64,000 bases of DNA. Source: Protonemura montana (taxonomy: Eukaryota > Arthropoda > Insecta > Plecoptera > Nemouridae). Below the pieces are notes generated by a model, which was not told the origin of the DNA, did not search any database, and worked only from the letters and a program-made list of their open reading frames with translations. The stretch's first letter is position 1. Every line of letters begins with the position of its first letter. This document shows positions 37,194-52,485 of this stretch, piece by piece. A program made the translations under genes and the position numbers. The stretch spans positions 191,001 to 255,000 of the forward strand of contig OX387609.1 in NCBI GenBank assembly GCA_947568835.1, in the 5' to 3' direction.

Positions 37194-38246
37194 GTAAAGT
37201 AATGTTCAACTGTCGGAAACTTATCGGAAAATATTGTTACTTTACAAGTGAAACAAAGAAGATCTCTAGAAATGTAAAGCTCTGTAATTGCAAGATCTTA
37301 CCCATGACCAAGGCAATTTTCACAAAGCTTTGCTTCAAGGACCCATAACAAATAACAAGTTGTATTGGCAAGTCCAAGCTCCCAAATGTCAAGAAAAGTT
37401 GCAAAGCATTGTATTGCAAAGATGTAAAAGAATAAAGTTAAGCAGTCTTTACACGTACATTACCTGAGTAATTAGATGGTCCCAGCTGATTGCAAACTCA
37501 AACGCATGGCCTCACTTGCAAGTATTCACAATTGCACAAAGCCAAACCTAAAACTCACTCAAAAACAGGAATGTACCTCGGTCAGTGAGGAACACGAGAC
37601 ATGACTTGAAAGTCAAACTCCATTTAAAACACAACGGTTAAATTCAACTCAAAAATTGTCTTTCAATGTTAATAGGATAATGTATCAATGGAATGTCATG
37701 AGTTTTCACTCCATTTGCTTGTCTATTGCTACTGGCAAACATATCATCAAATATATCATTAAATATATCATTAGAGGTGTAATTTATGTGAAATACTTGA
37801 AAGAAGCTTGAAGCTGAAAGAAAGCGGGGAGGAAGACATCCCAACCACTGGCAACCACGCTGCTCGCTGGCATTCAAGTTCATGGTCGGATAAAACCCAG
37901 GCAAGCTCACTCCACTGCACACGTGAAAAGCAAAGCCGGCAAACAACACTCGGTGCATTCCTCGTAAAACTCTCATGTTTTTATTAAATTAGCAATCCAC
38001 TGTCTTATTTTGTAAACAACAATGTCAGACAAGTGAAACAAATTGAACAATACATTATTAGTTTGTAGGTTTATGTACACTCTTGTCCTTGTCTAAATAA
38101 TTCATTGATTTAACTCCTGATGTCAGTCAAATATTACATACTTTTGGTAGACAAAAGGAGATTGAAAGCAACAATTCATGAAATCTGGTTGAGAAATGTC
38201 TGCTAGGCAAACCAACAGCACGCCACGAGGCCAAGCCAGTACTTAC

Positions 38247-38410
38247 GACTTTGCGGCAATTGTCCACTGAAAACTTCGGCGTTTCCACCGGGAACCGAGG
38301 GGTCTGGACCAGGACCAGGATCAGGATCAGGGGTTCTTTTGTCAGGAGCTTTGTTAGGGAAGACGCAGGACTTTCTGTTGCCAGCCCACGCTAGCCTAAT
38401 CTCTGTGTAG
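38247..38410 (-). CDS. Candidate exon of an unrecognised gene (copy B)
   Basis: Counterpart of 18,117-18,274 with a 6-bp in-frame insertion in the Pro-Asp-Gly-rich part and a few substitutions, including LTKSR to LPQSR. Acceptor and gtaagt donor are kept. Confidence 0.38.
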
Positions 38411-38849
38411 CTAATATCTAGTGTGTGAATAAATAGAAAAGAGGTTAATGAATGCACATTTTGCCCGGCAAATTACTAGTGGAAAGGTGAGTGAGTCTCC
38501 GCTTACGTTCCTGCACTAAGTTAAATAATAAATACTCGCTACTAACATATTTTGTTTGTGTGTAATGAATGTATACAAGTACGCTACTACGATTATCACC
38601 CAGTGGCGCCAACCCCCACGTTGCGGGAATCACTTTCGTGTAAAATTATTGTCAGGCGAGTAATATTGGGCCGAGGAATCCTCTGCCGGAACGTACTAAC
38701 TGCTAAAAAAAGAACCGCTTCCTTTCTATATAAAAATAACACCTCGCATACAAAACAAAAGGCACTTCTCTAAGAATTTAAGTGAACTCCTAGAGTTTGT
38801 TGGGCTGGAGGTTAAGTAGGTGCTTGGTTGTGGGTATCCAGGGGGCTTA

Positions 38850-39089
<240 letters not shown>

Positions 39090-39100
39090 CTAACAGCCTA

Positions 39101-39385
<285 letters not shown>

Positions 39386-39920
39386 AGTTGAACTATTTTG
39401 CCATGGCAACCAGGGACTGGTCGACAACAACATGTGTATACTGTTGTCTTGTACAGACCTGTTCATGGCATTGAGCATCTCTATGGTAACAAGCACAGAA
39501 AGAGCCATCGTCATGGGATACGGGCTGTGGAAGATGTGACAGTTGATTCCCTTGAAGTCCTCACTCTCTCCAATGCATGACAGATGATGAGTCTAGAAAC
39601 AAAACAAACAAAACAATTGAAATTACTTGGCTACTGTCACATCATTGCAAACTTTGATAGGATGATGAACCTACATCATCAAAAGTTAATATAAAATCTC
39701 TAAATATTCCTATATTTTGAGTCGTTATGAAACTACCAGACCGATATTTCTAAAAACCGCGTGGGGTCGAAGTTGGGAACACTGGAATGTGCTCTGCAAA
39801 TTTGATTGCAATCGGAGCAGGTGAAAATTGAAAGGTTAAGTCAACTTGAAGATTAAGTTGTGTTGATAAAATGAAACTCACCAGCTGCCAGTAGGTAAGT
39901 TGGGGTCCCTCGGGCGCCTA

Positions 39921-40570
<650 letters not shown>

Positions 40571-40582
40571 ATTTCAACATTA

Positions 40583-40862
40583 AGTATGAAAATACTTGTA
40601 AATACTTGGGGGTAACTCTTAGATCTAACCTGAATTGGGAAGACCATATAAAAAACATAGTTGGAAAGAGAGATTATGGTTTGTAATGGTTACAAATGTA
40701 CAGGGTACAGATGCAAAGGTATAGGAAGAGGCAGTGGCATGGGAATGTTGTGACTTTTGTTGGAATATGTGGCAGTGGCATGGGACCCACGAACATCAAA
40801 ACTTGAACAAGATTTAGAAGAAATGCAGAGGACGGCTGCTGGGCTCGTGATTAATAAATAGC
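40583..40862 (+). pseudogene. Decayed non-LTR reverse transcriptase fragment (copy B)
   Basis: Counterpart of 19,782-20,062, with the same YLGVTLRSNLNWEDHIKN remnant and the same stops, so it was already dead before the copies separated. Confidence 0.62.
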
Positions 40863-41072
40863 AACACAATTCTCAGCCTGAAGTACACGCGAGTAAAACA
40901 CTTGCAATGCGGGAGGCATTTTATTGCCACGTGTTATTATCAACTACTTGGGATTTAAACTCCAGGTTAAACTTGCTGAGAGTAGGTTCGTGCATTTCAA
41001 GAGACTGTTGTTGTGCAAGCAAATCTCTGTCACCAGTCTTTCAGTCAAGACCTGGTCTTGCAGGTAAGGCTA

Positions 41073-41339
<267 letters not shown>

Positions 41340-41350
41340 TTAGCCAGGAA

Positions 41351-42160
41351 CATATGTGTCAAGGTATAGGGCATGGTGCAAGCATGGATGTGTACAGCTG
41401 GGTTGGCATCTTCAATGGGAGCCAGGGACATGTGTGTCAAGGTATAGGGCATGGTGCAAGCATGGATGTGTACAGCTGGGTTGGCATCTTCAATGGGAGC
41501 CAGGGACATGTGTGTCAAGGTAAAGGGCTTGGTGCAAGCATGGATGTGTGCAGCTGGGTTCGCATCTTCAATGGGAGTCAGGGACATGTGTGTCAAGGTA
41601 TAGGGCATGGTGCAAGCATGGATGTGTGCAGCTGGGTTGGCATCTTCAATGGGAGCCAGGGACTATGTGTCAAGGTATAGGGCATGGTGCAAGCATGGAT
41701 GTGTACAGCTGGGTTGGCATCTTCAATGGGAGTCAGGGACATGTGTGTCAAGGTATAGGGCTTGGTGCAAGCATGGATGTGTACAGCTGGGTTGGCATCT
41801 TCAATGGGAGCCAGGGACATGTGTGTCAAGGTATAGGGCATGGTGCAAGCATGGATGTGTACAGCTGGGTTGGCATCTTCAATGGGAGCCAGGGACATGT
41901 GTGCCAAGGTATAGGGCATGGTGCAAGCATGGATGTGTACAGCTGGGTTGGCATCTTCAATGGGAGCCAGGGACATGTGTGTCAAGGTATAGGGCATGGT
42001 GCAAGCATGGATGTGTACAGCTGGGTTGGCATCTTCAATGGGAGTCAGGGACATGTGTGTCAAGGTATAGGGCATGGTGCAAGCATGGATGTGTACAGCT
42101 GGGTTGGCATCTTCAATGGGAGTCAGGGACATGTGTACCAAGGTATATGGCTTGGTGCAA
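41351..42160. repeat. 78-bp minisatellite (copy B, ~10 units)
   Basis: Same unit as at 20,550-21,290, with about one more unit, one 2-bp contraction near 41,665 and more variable units near the left end. Confidence 0.95.
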
Positions 42161-42847
42161 GCTTGTGTATTATACGTGCCTGCGGCAGATGGCTTCAGCT
42201 GTAGCCTTGTTATCTCCAGTGATGACAATGACTCGGATTCCAGCGGCCCTGCATCGTACAATGGCGTCGAAGACTTCCTTGCGAGGAGGATCCAACATTC
42301 CAACGACTCCAACGAAGGTAAGGTTGACTTCATAAGTGTAGAACTTGGTCGAGTCTGTCAGGTTCATGTCCTCCAGTTTCATTGGGGTATCAGCGACAGC
42401 CAGGGCAAGACAACGGAGAGTATCTCTTCCGCAACCGTAGGTGGCAGTGAGCTCCAGGATGCGTTTCTTCAACGTGGGCGTCAGCGGCACTTTCTGTGTA
42501 CCAACTCGGGCATGTGTGCAACGTTCAAGTACAGCAGTCTCGGTGGCTTCTCCTACTTTCTCAAAAGCTTGCTTGAATTCGTTGAAGTCAATTGAAGAGT
42601 CATTGCACATGATGCAGATGTTTCCTAGAATCAGAACAACAGAATTACTAATACAGCCTCTAGGAGTTTACTGGGTTCACAAGCCTCAGCTTTCTTTATG
42701 CTTAACAGATGAAAGCCAACAGTGCAAGCTGTCATATTTACTAAATTATTCTGAATCTCAAACAGAGCTGGGATTCTCATTGAAAATAATGCCAGCTATA
42801 TTTACAATTGGGTGTTTTGACAGCTATTGGTTACCGTAGCAAATCTA

Positions 42848-43312
<465 letters not shown>

Positions 43313-43657
43313 TTATTTATTTTCATATTAAAGCATGGTACATGTTTTATGATTGCCAGTTCTATGGTATCCACTTGAAGTTAGCTACGTTATTTACAGG
43401 ACTAGTTGTTTGGATTGTTCCGTCTTTGATTTCCTTTTAGCCGGCGTCTAAATTCCTTTGCGTTCTTGGGGATTCTTGGGGACATGACCATGACATGACC
43501 ATGACATGACCATGACATGAACATATGACAAAACTTGCTTACAATAGTGAAAAAGTGAATGGGTTTATGAACTGTAAAGATGGTCTCTGTATTTTAAAAT
43601 AGTTCTAATGAATAATAACAAAGAAACAGTTTTAAATCAGCAAAAGACCCAGTATTA

Positions 43658-43960
<303 letters not shown>

Positions 43961-44665
43961 CTACTGGACATGCCAGACACTAGTTTAAATTTTAGTTTAA
44001 ATTATAAACTAAAGAAAATAAAACTAGAAATAACAAAGAAAGACCCAGATTTTGCAGGTGCAAAACTGCTAAAACTGCAATGCTCTACCGAATTATATCA
44101 AGGAAAAAAAAGGACCGGCGCTAAGGAATAGCATAAAATAGTTTTTAATTGAGAGATGTTTTTATTCTGTCAAAGAATATTGTACCATTTAATTTTAAAA
44201 CAATTACTGTCAAATTACTTGTATATGTTCTAAATGACAATAAACAAATTATTATTATTATTGTTGTAATGTTTGGGCAGCATAATAAATGTTAACTATT
44301 TTATTGCATAGCTTTTTCTTTTCACAATCTGTCTGGGATCATTCAAACATTTTGTACAGGAAATCATTATTATGTTTTGACATCTGGCCATGTGGTGCTA
44401 GCGTTGAGTGTAGGTTCTAGGTGGAGAAACAACGTCAATGTTTCAGTCTCTGCGTGAAAGATGGCCGCCAAATGACTACCTTACCGACAAAAATACAGAG
44501 TACCGGAACATCACGTTAAGTGGAGCCACTGTCGTATGAAATTTAATTTCAATATTTCTCGTAGGTTAACTCGCTTTTGTAACTTTTCATGCTCAAAAAA
44601 TCTCCATCAATGTTTACCTCAACGATTGATAAACACGTAACGATATTAAAAAGCGAGTTAACCTA

Positions 44666-44857
<192 letters not shown>

Positions 44858-44945
44858 CTAGTCGATACGTAGTGTGGTTGACATGATCTTGATGAGTCTG
44901 ATATCAGCTGGAATCTTGTCTCCCACTGTAAGAACAAGACAAGAT

Positions 44946-46670
44946 AATCAAACACATGGACCAAGATCTCAACCTGTCCCAGGTGTTGCTCTAACCAATT
45001 GAGCTACTTGGACCCCAATCTCAACCTGTCGTGGGTGTTGCTCTAACCAATTGAGCTACTTGGACCCCGATCTCCACCTGTCGTGGGTGTTGCTCTAACC
45101 AATTGAGCTACTTGGACCCCGATCTCCACCTGTCACGGGTGTTGCTCTAACCAATTGAGCTACTTGGACCCCGATCTCCACCTGTCGCGGGTGTTGCTCT
45201 AACCAATTGAGCTACTTGGACCCCGATCTCCACCTGTCGCGGGTGTTGCTCTAACCAATTGAGCTACTTGGACCCCGATCTCCACCTGTCGCGGGTGTTG
45301 CTCTAACCAATTGAGCTACTTGGACCCCGATCTCCACCTGTCGTGGGTGTTGCTCTAACCAATTGAGCTACTTGGACCCCGATCTCCACCTGTCGCAGGT
45401 GTTGCTCTAACCAATTGAGCTACTTGGACCCCGATCTCCACCTGTCGCGGGTGTTGCTCTAACCAATTGAGCTACTTGGACCCCGATCTCCACCTGTCGC
45501 GGGTGTTGCTCTAACCAATTGAGCTACTTGGACCCCGATCTCCACCTGTCGCAGGTGTTGCTCTAACCAATTGAGCTACTTGGACCCCGATCTCCACCTG
45601 TCGCAGGTGTTGCTCTAACCAATTGAGCTACTTGGACACCGATCTCAACCTGTCGCGGGTGTTGCTCTAACCAATTAAACACATGGACCTCGATCTCCAC
45701 CTGTCGCGGGTGTTGCTCTAACCAATTGAGCTACTTGGACCCCGATCTCCACCTGTCGCAGGTGTTGCTCTAACCAATTGAGCTACTTGGACCCCGATCT
45801 CCACCTGTCGCGGGTGTTGCTCTAACCAATTGAGCTACTTGGACCCCGATCTCAACCTGTCGCGGGTGTTGCTCTAACCAATTGAGCTACTTGGACCCCG
45901 ATCTCCACCTGTCGTGGGTGTTGCTCTAACCAATTGAGCTACTTGGACCCCGATCTCCACCTGTCGCGGGTGTTGCTCTAACCAATTGAGCTACTTGGAC
46001 CCCGATCTCCACCTGTCGTGGGTGTTGCTCTAACCAATTGAGCTACTTGAACCCCGATCTCCACCTGTCGCGGGTGTTGCTCTGAACCATTGAGCTACTT
46101 GGACCCCGATCTCCACCTGTCGCAGGTGTTGCTCTAACCAATTGAGCTACTTGGACCCCGATCTCCACCTGTCGCGGGTGTTGCTCTAACCAATTGAGCT
46201 ACTTGGACCCCGATCTCCACCTGTCGTGGGTGTTGCTCTAACCAATTGAGCTACTTGGACCCCGATCTCCACCTGTCGCAGGTGTTGCTCTAACCAATTG
46301 AGCTACTTGGACCCCGATCTCCACCTGTCGCGGGTGTTGCTCTAACCAATTGAGCTACTTGGACCCCGATCTCCACCTGTCGTGGGTGTTGCTCTAACCA
46401 ATTGAGCTACTTGGACCCCGATCTCCACCTGTCGCAGGTGTTGCTCTAACCAATTGAGCTACTTGGACCCCGATCTCAACCTGTCGCGGGTGTTGCTCTA
46501 ACCAATCAAACACATGGACCTCGATCTCCACCTGTCGCGGGTGTTGCTCTAACCAATCAAACGCATGGACCCCGATCTCCACCTGTCGCGGGTGTTGCTC
46601 TAACCAATTGAGCTACTTGGACCCCGATCTCCACCTGTCGCGGGTGTTGCTCTAACCAATCAAACACATG
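44946..46670 (-). repeat. 52-bp tRNA-like tandem repeat, site 3 (SERCA copy B intron, ~33 units)
   Basis: Orthologous to the array at 27,302-28,200 but about twice as long. Units alternate between CGCGGG, CGCAGG, CGTGGG and CACGGG variants in the anticodon-arm part, and three or four carry the AATCAAACACATGGACC variant near the right end. Confidence 0.92.
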
Positions 46671-46773
46671 GACCAAGATCTACACCTGATCTCCACTTGG
46701 ACATCTTAGATCTCCAAGGAGTAGAACCAAGAGGCTGTGAATACTCAGAGTCACTCTGATTCTAGTGACGCTA

Positions 46774-47097
<324 letters not shown>

Positions 47098-47189
47098 TCA
47101 GGATCATCTTGAGATCCATTTTATACCAATTCAAGTCCATCTCATTTAAACCACTTCCTAGATTGGGAGACTGAAGTCCCAGGCTTAGA

Positions 47190-47978
<789 letters not shown>

Positions 47979-48271
47979 TTATTCCAGTACCAACTGCCAT
48001 ATCGATTTTCCTGCGGGAAATAAAAACAATTTAGAATCAAAGTGCAACAAAGACAACTTGTTTCTGTCATTTAGGAATTAATCTTGTAAATGAAACTCAC
48101 CTTCTTCAGCAGGTAATTCTGAAACAAAAGAAACAAGTGAATTAAGTACCAAGTGTAATAAGAGTTTGTTCTGCTAGGGACCCTAGATTCAGTGTCTAGA
48201 AGGGGAGGGGCGTTTAGAAGGCTTCGTTCAACACGCGAGCTCAAGGCGTGTACAGATATCAGTCTACTGTC

Positions 48272-48299
48272 TGACGTCACCAGCTACTGTCTGACGTCA
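48272..48299. promoter_or_regulatory. Two TGACGTCA palindromes (copy B)
   Basis: Same pair, same 20-bp spacing as in copy A; retained despite the decay of the neighbouring SERCA copy. Confidence 0.38.
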
Positions 48300-48732
48300 C
48301 AGCGATCGAGTTCAGCGACAACACCGTCATTCAACGTCGATGCACTCGGCGAGAGTCGGAAATAGCGGCGACTCAAGATCTTGCCTCGGTAAACCAGTTT
48401 CCGTTTGAAACAACGCACAAACATCAACCGAAATAAAAGTTAAATAGAAGCCAAAGAGAAGCCTCTATTAAATCTGACAGCAGACAAAAAGCCATCAAAT
48501 CATAACGGCCATCAAGAATCAACAGATCGATGCAATGTAATGGAAGCCAGCGAACATCTCTTTAGTCAGAGACAATGGAAGGATTGTTAGATTGTTTACT
48601 CTAAGCTTAAAAACTCTAAAGATACAGAACCACAGCATCTTGTAAGATCAACCATTTCTAGCAGCACCAGCACCAGCCACGTGGAACAAAACCAAATATT
48701 GCTCGGGAAATATTGGTCAAAAGTCCCTCGTT

Positions 48733-50262
48733 TGGCAAGGCATGGCATGGCATGGCAGGGCAAGGCAAGACATGGCATGGCATGGCATGGCATGGCATGG
48801 CATGGCATGGCAAGGCAAGGCATGGTATGGTATGGCATGGCATGGCATGGCATGGCAAGGCAAGGCATGGCAAGGCAAGGCATGACATGGCATGGCATGG
48901 CATGGCAAGGCAAGGCATGGCATGGCAAGGCATGGCATGGCATGGCATGGCAAGGCATGGCATGGCATGGCATGGCAAGGCATGACATGGCATGGCATGG
49001 CATGGCATGGCAAGGCAAGGCATGGCATGGCAAGGCATGGCATGGCATGGCATGGCATGGCATGGCAAGGCATGGCATGGTATGGCATGGCATGGCATGG
49101 CATGGCATGGCAAGGCAAGGCATGGCATGACATGGCATGCCATGGCATGGCATGGCATGGCATGGCATGGCATGGCATGGCAAGGCATGACATGGCATGG
49201 CATGGCAAGGCAAGGCATGACATGGCATGGCATGGCATGGCATGGCAAGGCAAGGCAAGGCATGGCATGGCAAGGCATGGCATGGCATGGCATGGCAAGG
49301 CATGGCATGGCATGGCATGGCAAGGCAAGGCATGGCATGGCAAGGCATGGCGAGGCAAGGCATGGCATGGCATGGCAAGGCATGTCATGGCATGGCAAGG
49401 CATGGCATGGTATGGCATGGCATGGCAGGGCAAGGCAAGACATGGCATGGCATGGCATGGCAAGGCAAGGCATGGTATGGTATGGCATGGCATGGCATGG
49501 CATGGCAAGGCAAGGCATGGCAAGGCAAGGCATGACATGGCATGGCATGGCATGGCATGGCAAGGCAAGGCATGGCATGGCAAGGCATGGCATGGCATGG
49601 CATGGCAAGGCATGGCATGGCATGGCATGGCAAGGCATGACATGGCATGGCATGGCATGGCATGGCAAGGCAAGGCATGGCATGGCAAGGCATGGCATGG
49701 CATGGCATGGCATGGCAAGGCATGGCATGGTATGGCATGGCATGGCATGGCATGGCATGGCAAGGCAAGGCATGGCATGACACGGCATGCCATGGCATGG
49801 CATGGCATGGCATGGCATGGCATGGCATGGCAAGGCATGACATGGCATGGCATGGCAAGGCAAGGCATGACATGGCATGGCATGGCATGGCATGGCAAGG
49901 CAAGGCAAGGCATGGCATGGCAAGGCATGGCATGGCATGGCATGGCAAGGCATGGCATGGCATGGCATGGCAAGGCAAGGCATGGCATGGCAAGGCATGG
50001 CGAGGCAAGGCATGGCATGGCATGGCAAGGCATGTCATGGCATGGCAAGGCATGGCATGGCATGGCAGGGCATGGCAAGGCATGGCAAGGCATGGCAAGG
50101 CATGGCAAGGCATGGCATGGCATGGCGAGGCAAGGCATGGCAAGGCATGGCATGGCATGGCATGGCAAGACATGGCATGGCAAGGCAAGGCATGGCATGG
50201 CATGGCATGGCAAGGCAAGGCATGGCATGGCATGGCATGGCAAGGCATGGCATGGCAAGGTA
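48733..50262. repeat. GGCAT/GGCAA pentamer satellite, array B with 650-bp higher-order duplication
   Basis: About 1.53 kb of the same pentamers as array A. Landmarks recur 650 bp apart: CATGTCATGG at 49,381 and 50,031, and the CCATGG-bearing block at about 49,121 and 49,771. A 130-pentamer segment was therefore duplicated in tandem, which accounts for most of the extra length over array A. Open frames of up to ~510 codons across it are artefacts of composition. Confidence 0.95.
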
Positions 50263-50437
50263 TGGTATATCTAATGGTATGGTATGACATGGTTCGTTAT
50301 GGCATGTTATGGCATAGCAGGAAGCCTTGGTGTTGCGATAGCAAGATAAAGTATGATTGGAGTTTTAAATCACGTAGAACAAATACAAGGTGGATTAGCG
50401 CCAAGTCTTATCAATATTCCTGGCACACAGCGCCGAC

Positions 50438-51165
50438 ATTAGTAACATCCCTCTTTGCCCCCTCAACAAACCATGATGATATATTTCCACTTTGTATTGC
50501 ATCTTGAAATATTGAAACCTACCTGTCAAGAGTCACTGCTGTAGGATGAGTTGAAGTTGACAGCTCAACTCTATGTCCTTCCAGACTTCACTGCAAGCTA
50601 GAATCAAACAAACACAAAGTCAGAAGATGGTTGCATTGGCCATGTGGCACTGGTCTATTGAGGTCTGTGAATGAGGGGATGATGAGGCTGCTTTTCAGAC
50701 TCTGAGTAAAAGTACAGTGAATACAACAAAACTGGGAGCCGAGATAATCGCAGTGGTTATTTTTAGCACGCTATTTTTGCTATTTTTCCATAAAAGCGCA
50801 ATGTTCTGAAAGTTTAGAACCAAAAAGTTATTTTATTTGAGCAGACATACTTCTAATTATAAGTAATACAATAGTTTTCTTGGATCTTGCATAGTATTTT
50901 CTTGTTTGACGCGTTTCGCTGACCAATAAATTCCACTAAATTACTAAATTGGACCGCCTGAAGCAATAATTTAATCTTACTTTCTCATTTTTCTAGCGAT
51001 TCCAGCTCGATAATTAGGGTTGTCCTAGTTATCTTCCATGTCCTCAAGCTGCCGCTTGCAGTTTCTTCAAATCTGCCTTGCCTTGCGCTCCTTGCTAATC
51101 TTTCGTAGACCAAAAATGAAACGTGTTTTCACATCATACCAAAAAAGCTTAACCAGCAGCTGCAA
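50438..51165. other. Unique flank right of the duplication
   Basis: AT-rich sequence without recognised gene. A possible minus-strand gtaggt donor lies at about 50,520, but no coding sequence is convincing. The first SERCA exon was looked for here and not found. Confidence 0.4.
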
Positions 51166-51471
51166 TTACTCTTTTCTCTGATGAATCGAAGGCAAACTCA
51201 GCTTTACAACGTTCACAAAAAGTTTCAGTTTTGATGCAAGACTATTATGCACAGCGGTCACTGTAGAGATGCAGGATTTGTCGTGGCACTCACGACAAGC
51301 AACGAAGCTCTGCAGAGCAACCGTCAAAAGTTCCATTTTGATAATTTCGTTACCACTGTCTGGACTATTCTCACTGATTTCTGAATCTTCAAAGTGTCCT
51401 TCCAACTTTTGTCTTGACGAACTTAAAAAAGGCGTTATTGAGCGCCTGGTACCAGGCGTATTTAACCCCAC
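51166..51471 (-). pseudogene. Possible Mutator-like transposase N-terminal fragment
   Basis: A 101-codon minus-strand frame has IIKMELLTVALQSFVACREC followed by a second cysteine pair-like position and a hydrophobic ASKLKLFVN stretch. This resembles the N-terminal 'hMDxxxL...CxxC...GLASKLVFxC' region of Mutator-like-transposase-domain proteins found in many arthropods. The second Cys pair is missing, and no catalytic domain follows. Low-confidence family call. Confidence 0.3.
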
Positions 51472-52485
51472 TTTTGCTTCTTTTCCACTACAACATCTTG
51501 AGGCTTAAAAACTGATTTTATCTGAAAGCTTTGCTTCCGCTTCTTCGTTAAACGTAAACAACAAGGCATTATCAAATATGGCACAAACAAAACCATATAA
51601 AACGATCGAAGTAAACTGAAGTATACCACCTCTGATACCACTCAAATCGGAACCAACATTTAATCAACATCTGTTCAACAAGGACAGCCGGTACAGACGA
51701 ATGTTGGCGCAACTATTTAAATTTTGATTCAGCCAAATTCAGCCTGATATTGAAAATGACAAAGCAGGATTGAAAAATAACAAAACATGGTTACCATATT
51801 CAGAAAATTAATGCCATGCACGATATGCTATTGCAAATCGATCGATATAAAACAATCCTGTAATTGTAAGAATAATACTACATAACCGTAATTATATATT
51901 TGAAAAGCTAAAACATCAAATGGAAAAATAAAAAATTGAAAAAATTGTTTTTTGTACATTTCCTTGAGTCTGGGTCACCTGAAGAAGCTGTAAGAATCTG
52001 TGTTCCTTTCAACGGATCGAGATAACATGTCAACTGGTCGCTTGTTCAGCCGACAGTTTTTTTTTTAAATTGACTAATTTTACTAAACTATCACAAAAGA
52101 CTAGTAATTTAAACAAGTGTGACTTTTGTGATTTAGCTTTTAGATGAATACTTATTATGGATTACGTTAGAGGCGGTTATAGTTGATGCATGTTTTTACG
52201 AACTCATGCATTTGGCACAATTTATTGTAAAACTGATGAAGCCATCAAATGACCAGTATCAATGAAAAGCGTAGCTAACAACTGTATATAATTCTGAAGC
52301 AAAAATTAGGGAGTAACTATTAAGTAAATGTGTATCACAATGTATCCTCGTGATTACTCTCATTTCACAACCACCTCCATGCAATCATAGATTGCATCCT
52401 TGTTGAGCCTGTACACCGGCCAAATTCCTGAACACAATGGTTAGCTACCCTGAACTTCATTAGCATAGGAATCCACCCTTGCCCT
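51472..52485. other. Stretch without recognisable features
   Basis: AT-rich, with a poly-T run near 52,060 and no open frame with a known domain. The segment 52,365-52,485 continues the minus-strand open frame of the satellite into unique sequence; it may be the remnant from which the 104-bp unit was seeded. Confidence 0.4.

Noticed and set aside
50035..50253. Small frame at the end of the GGCAT array
   Set aside because: Same compositional artefact as the larger frames.
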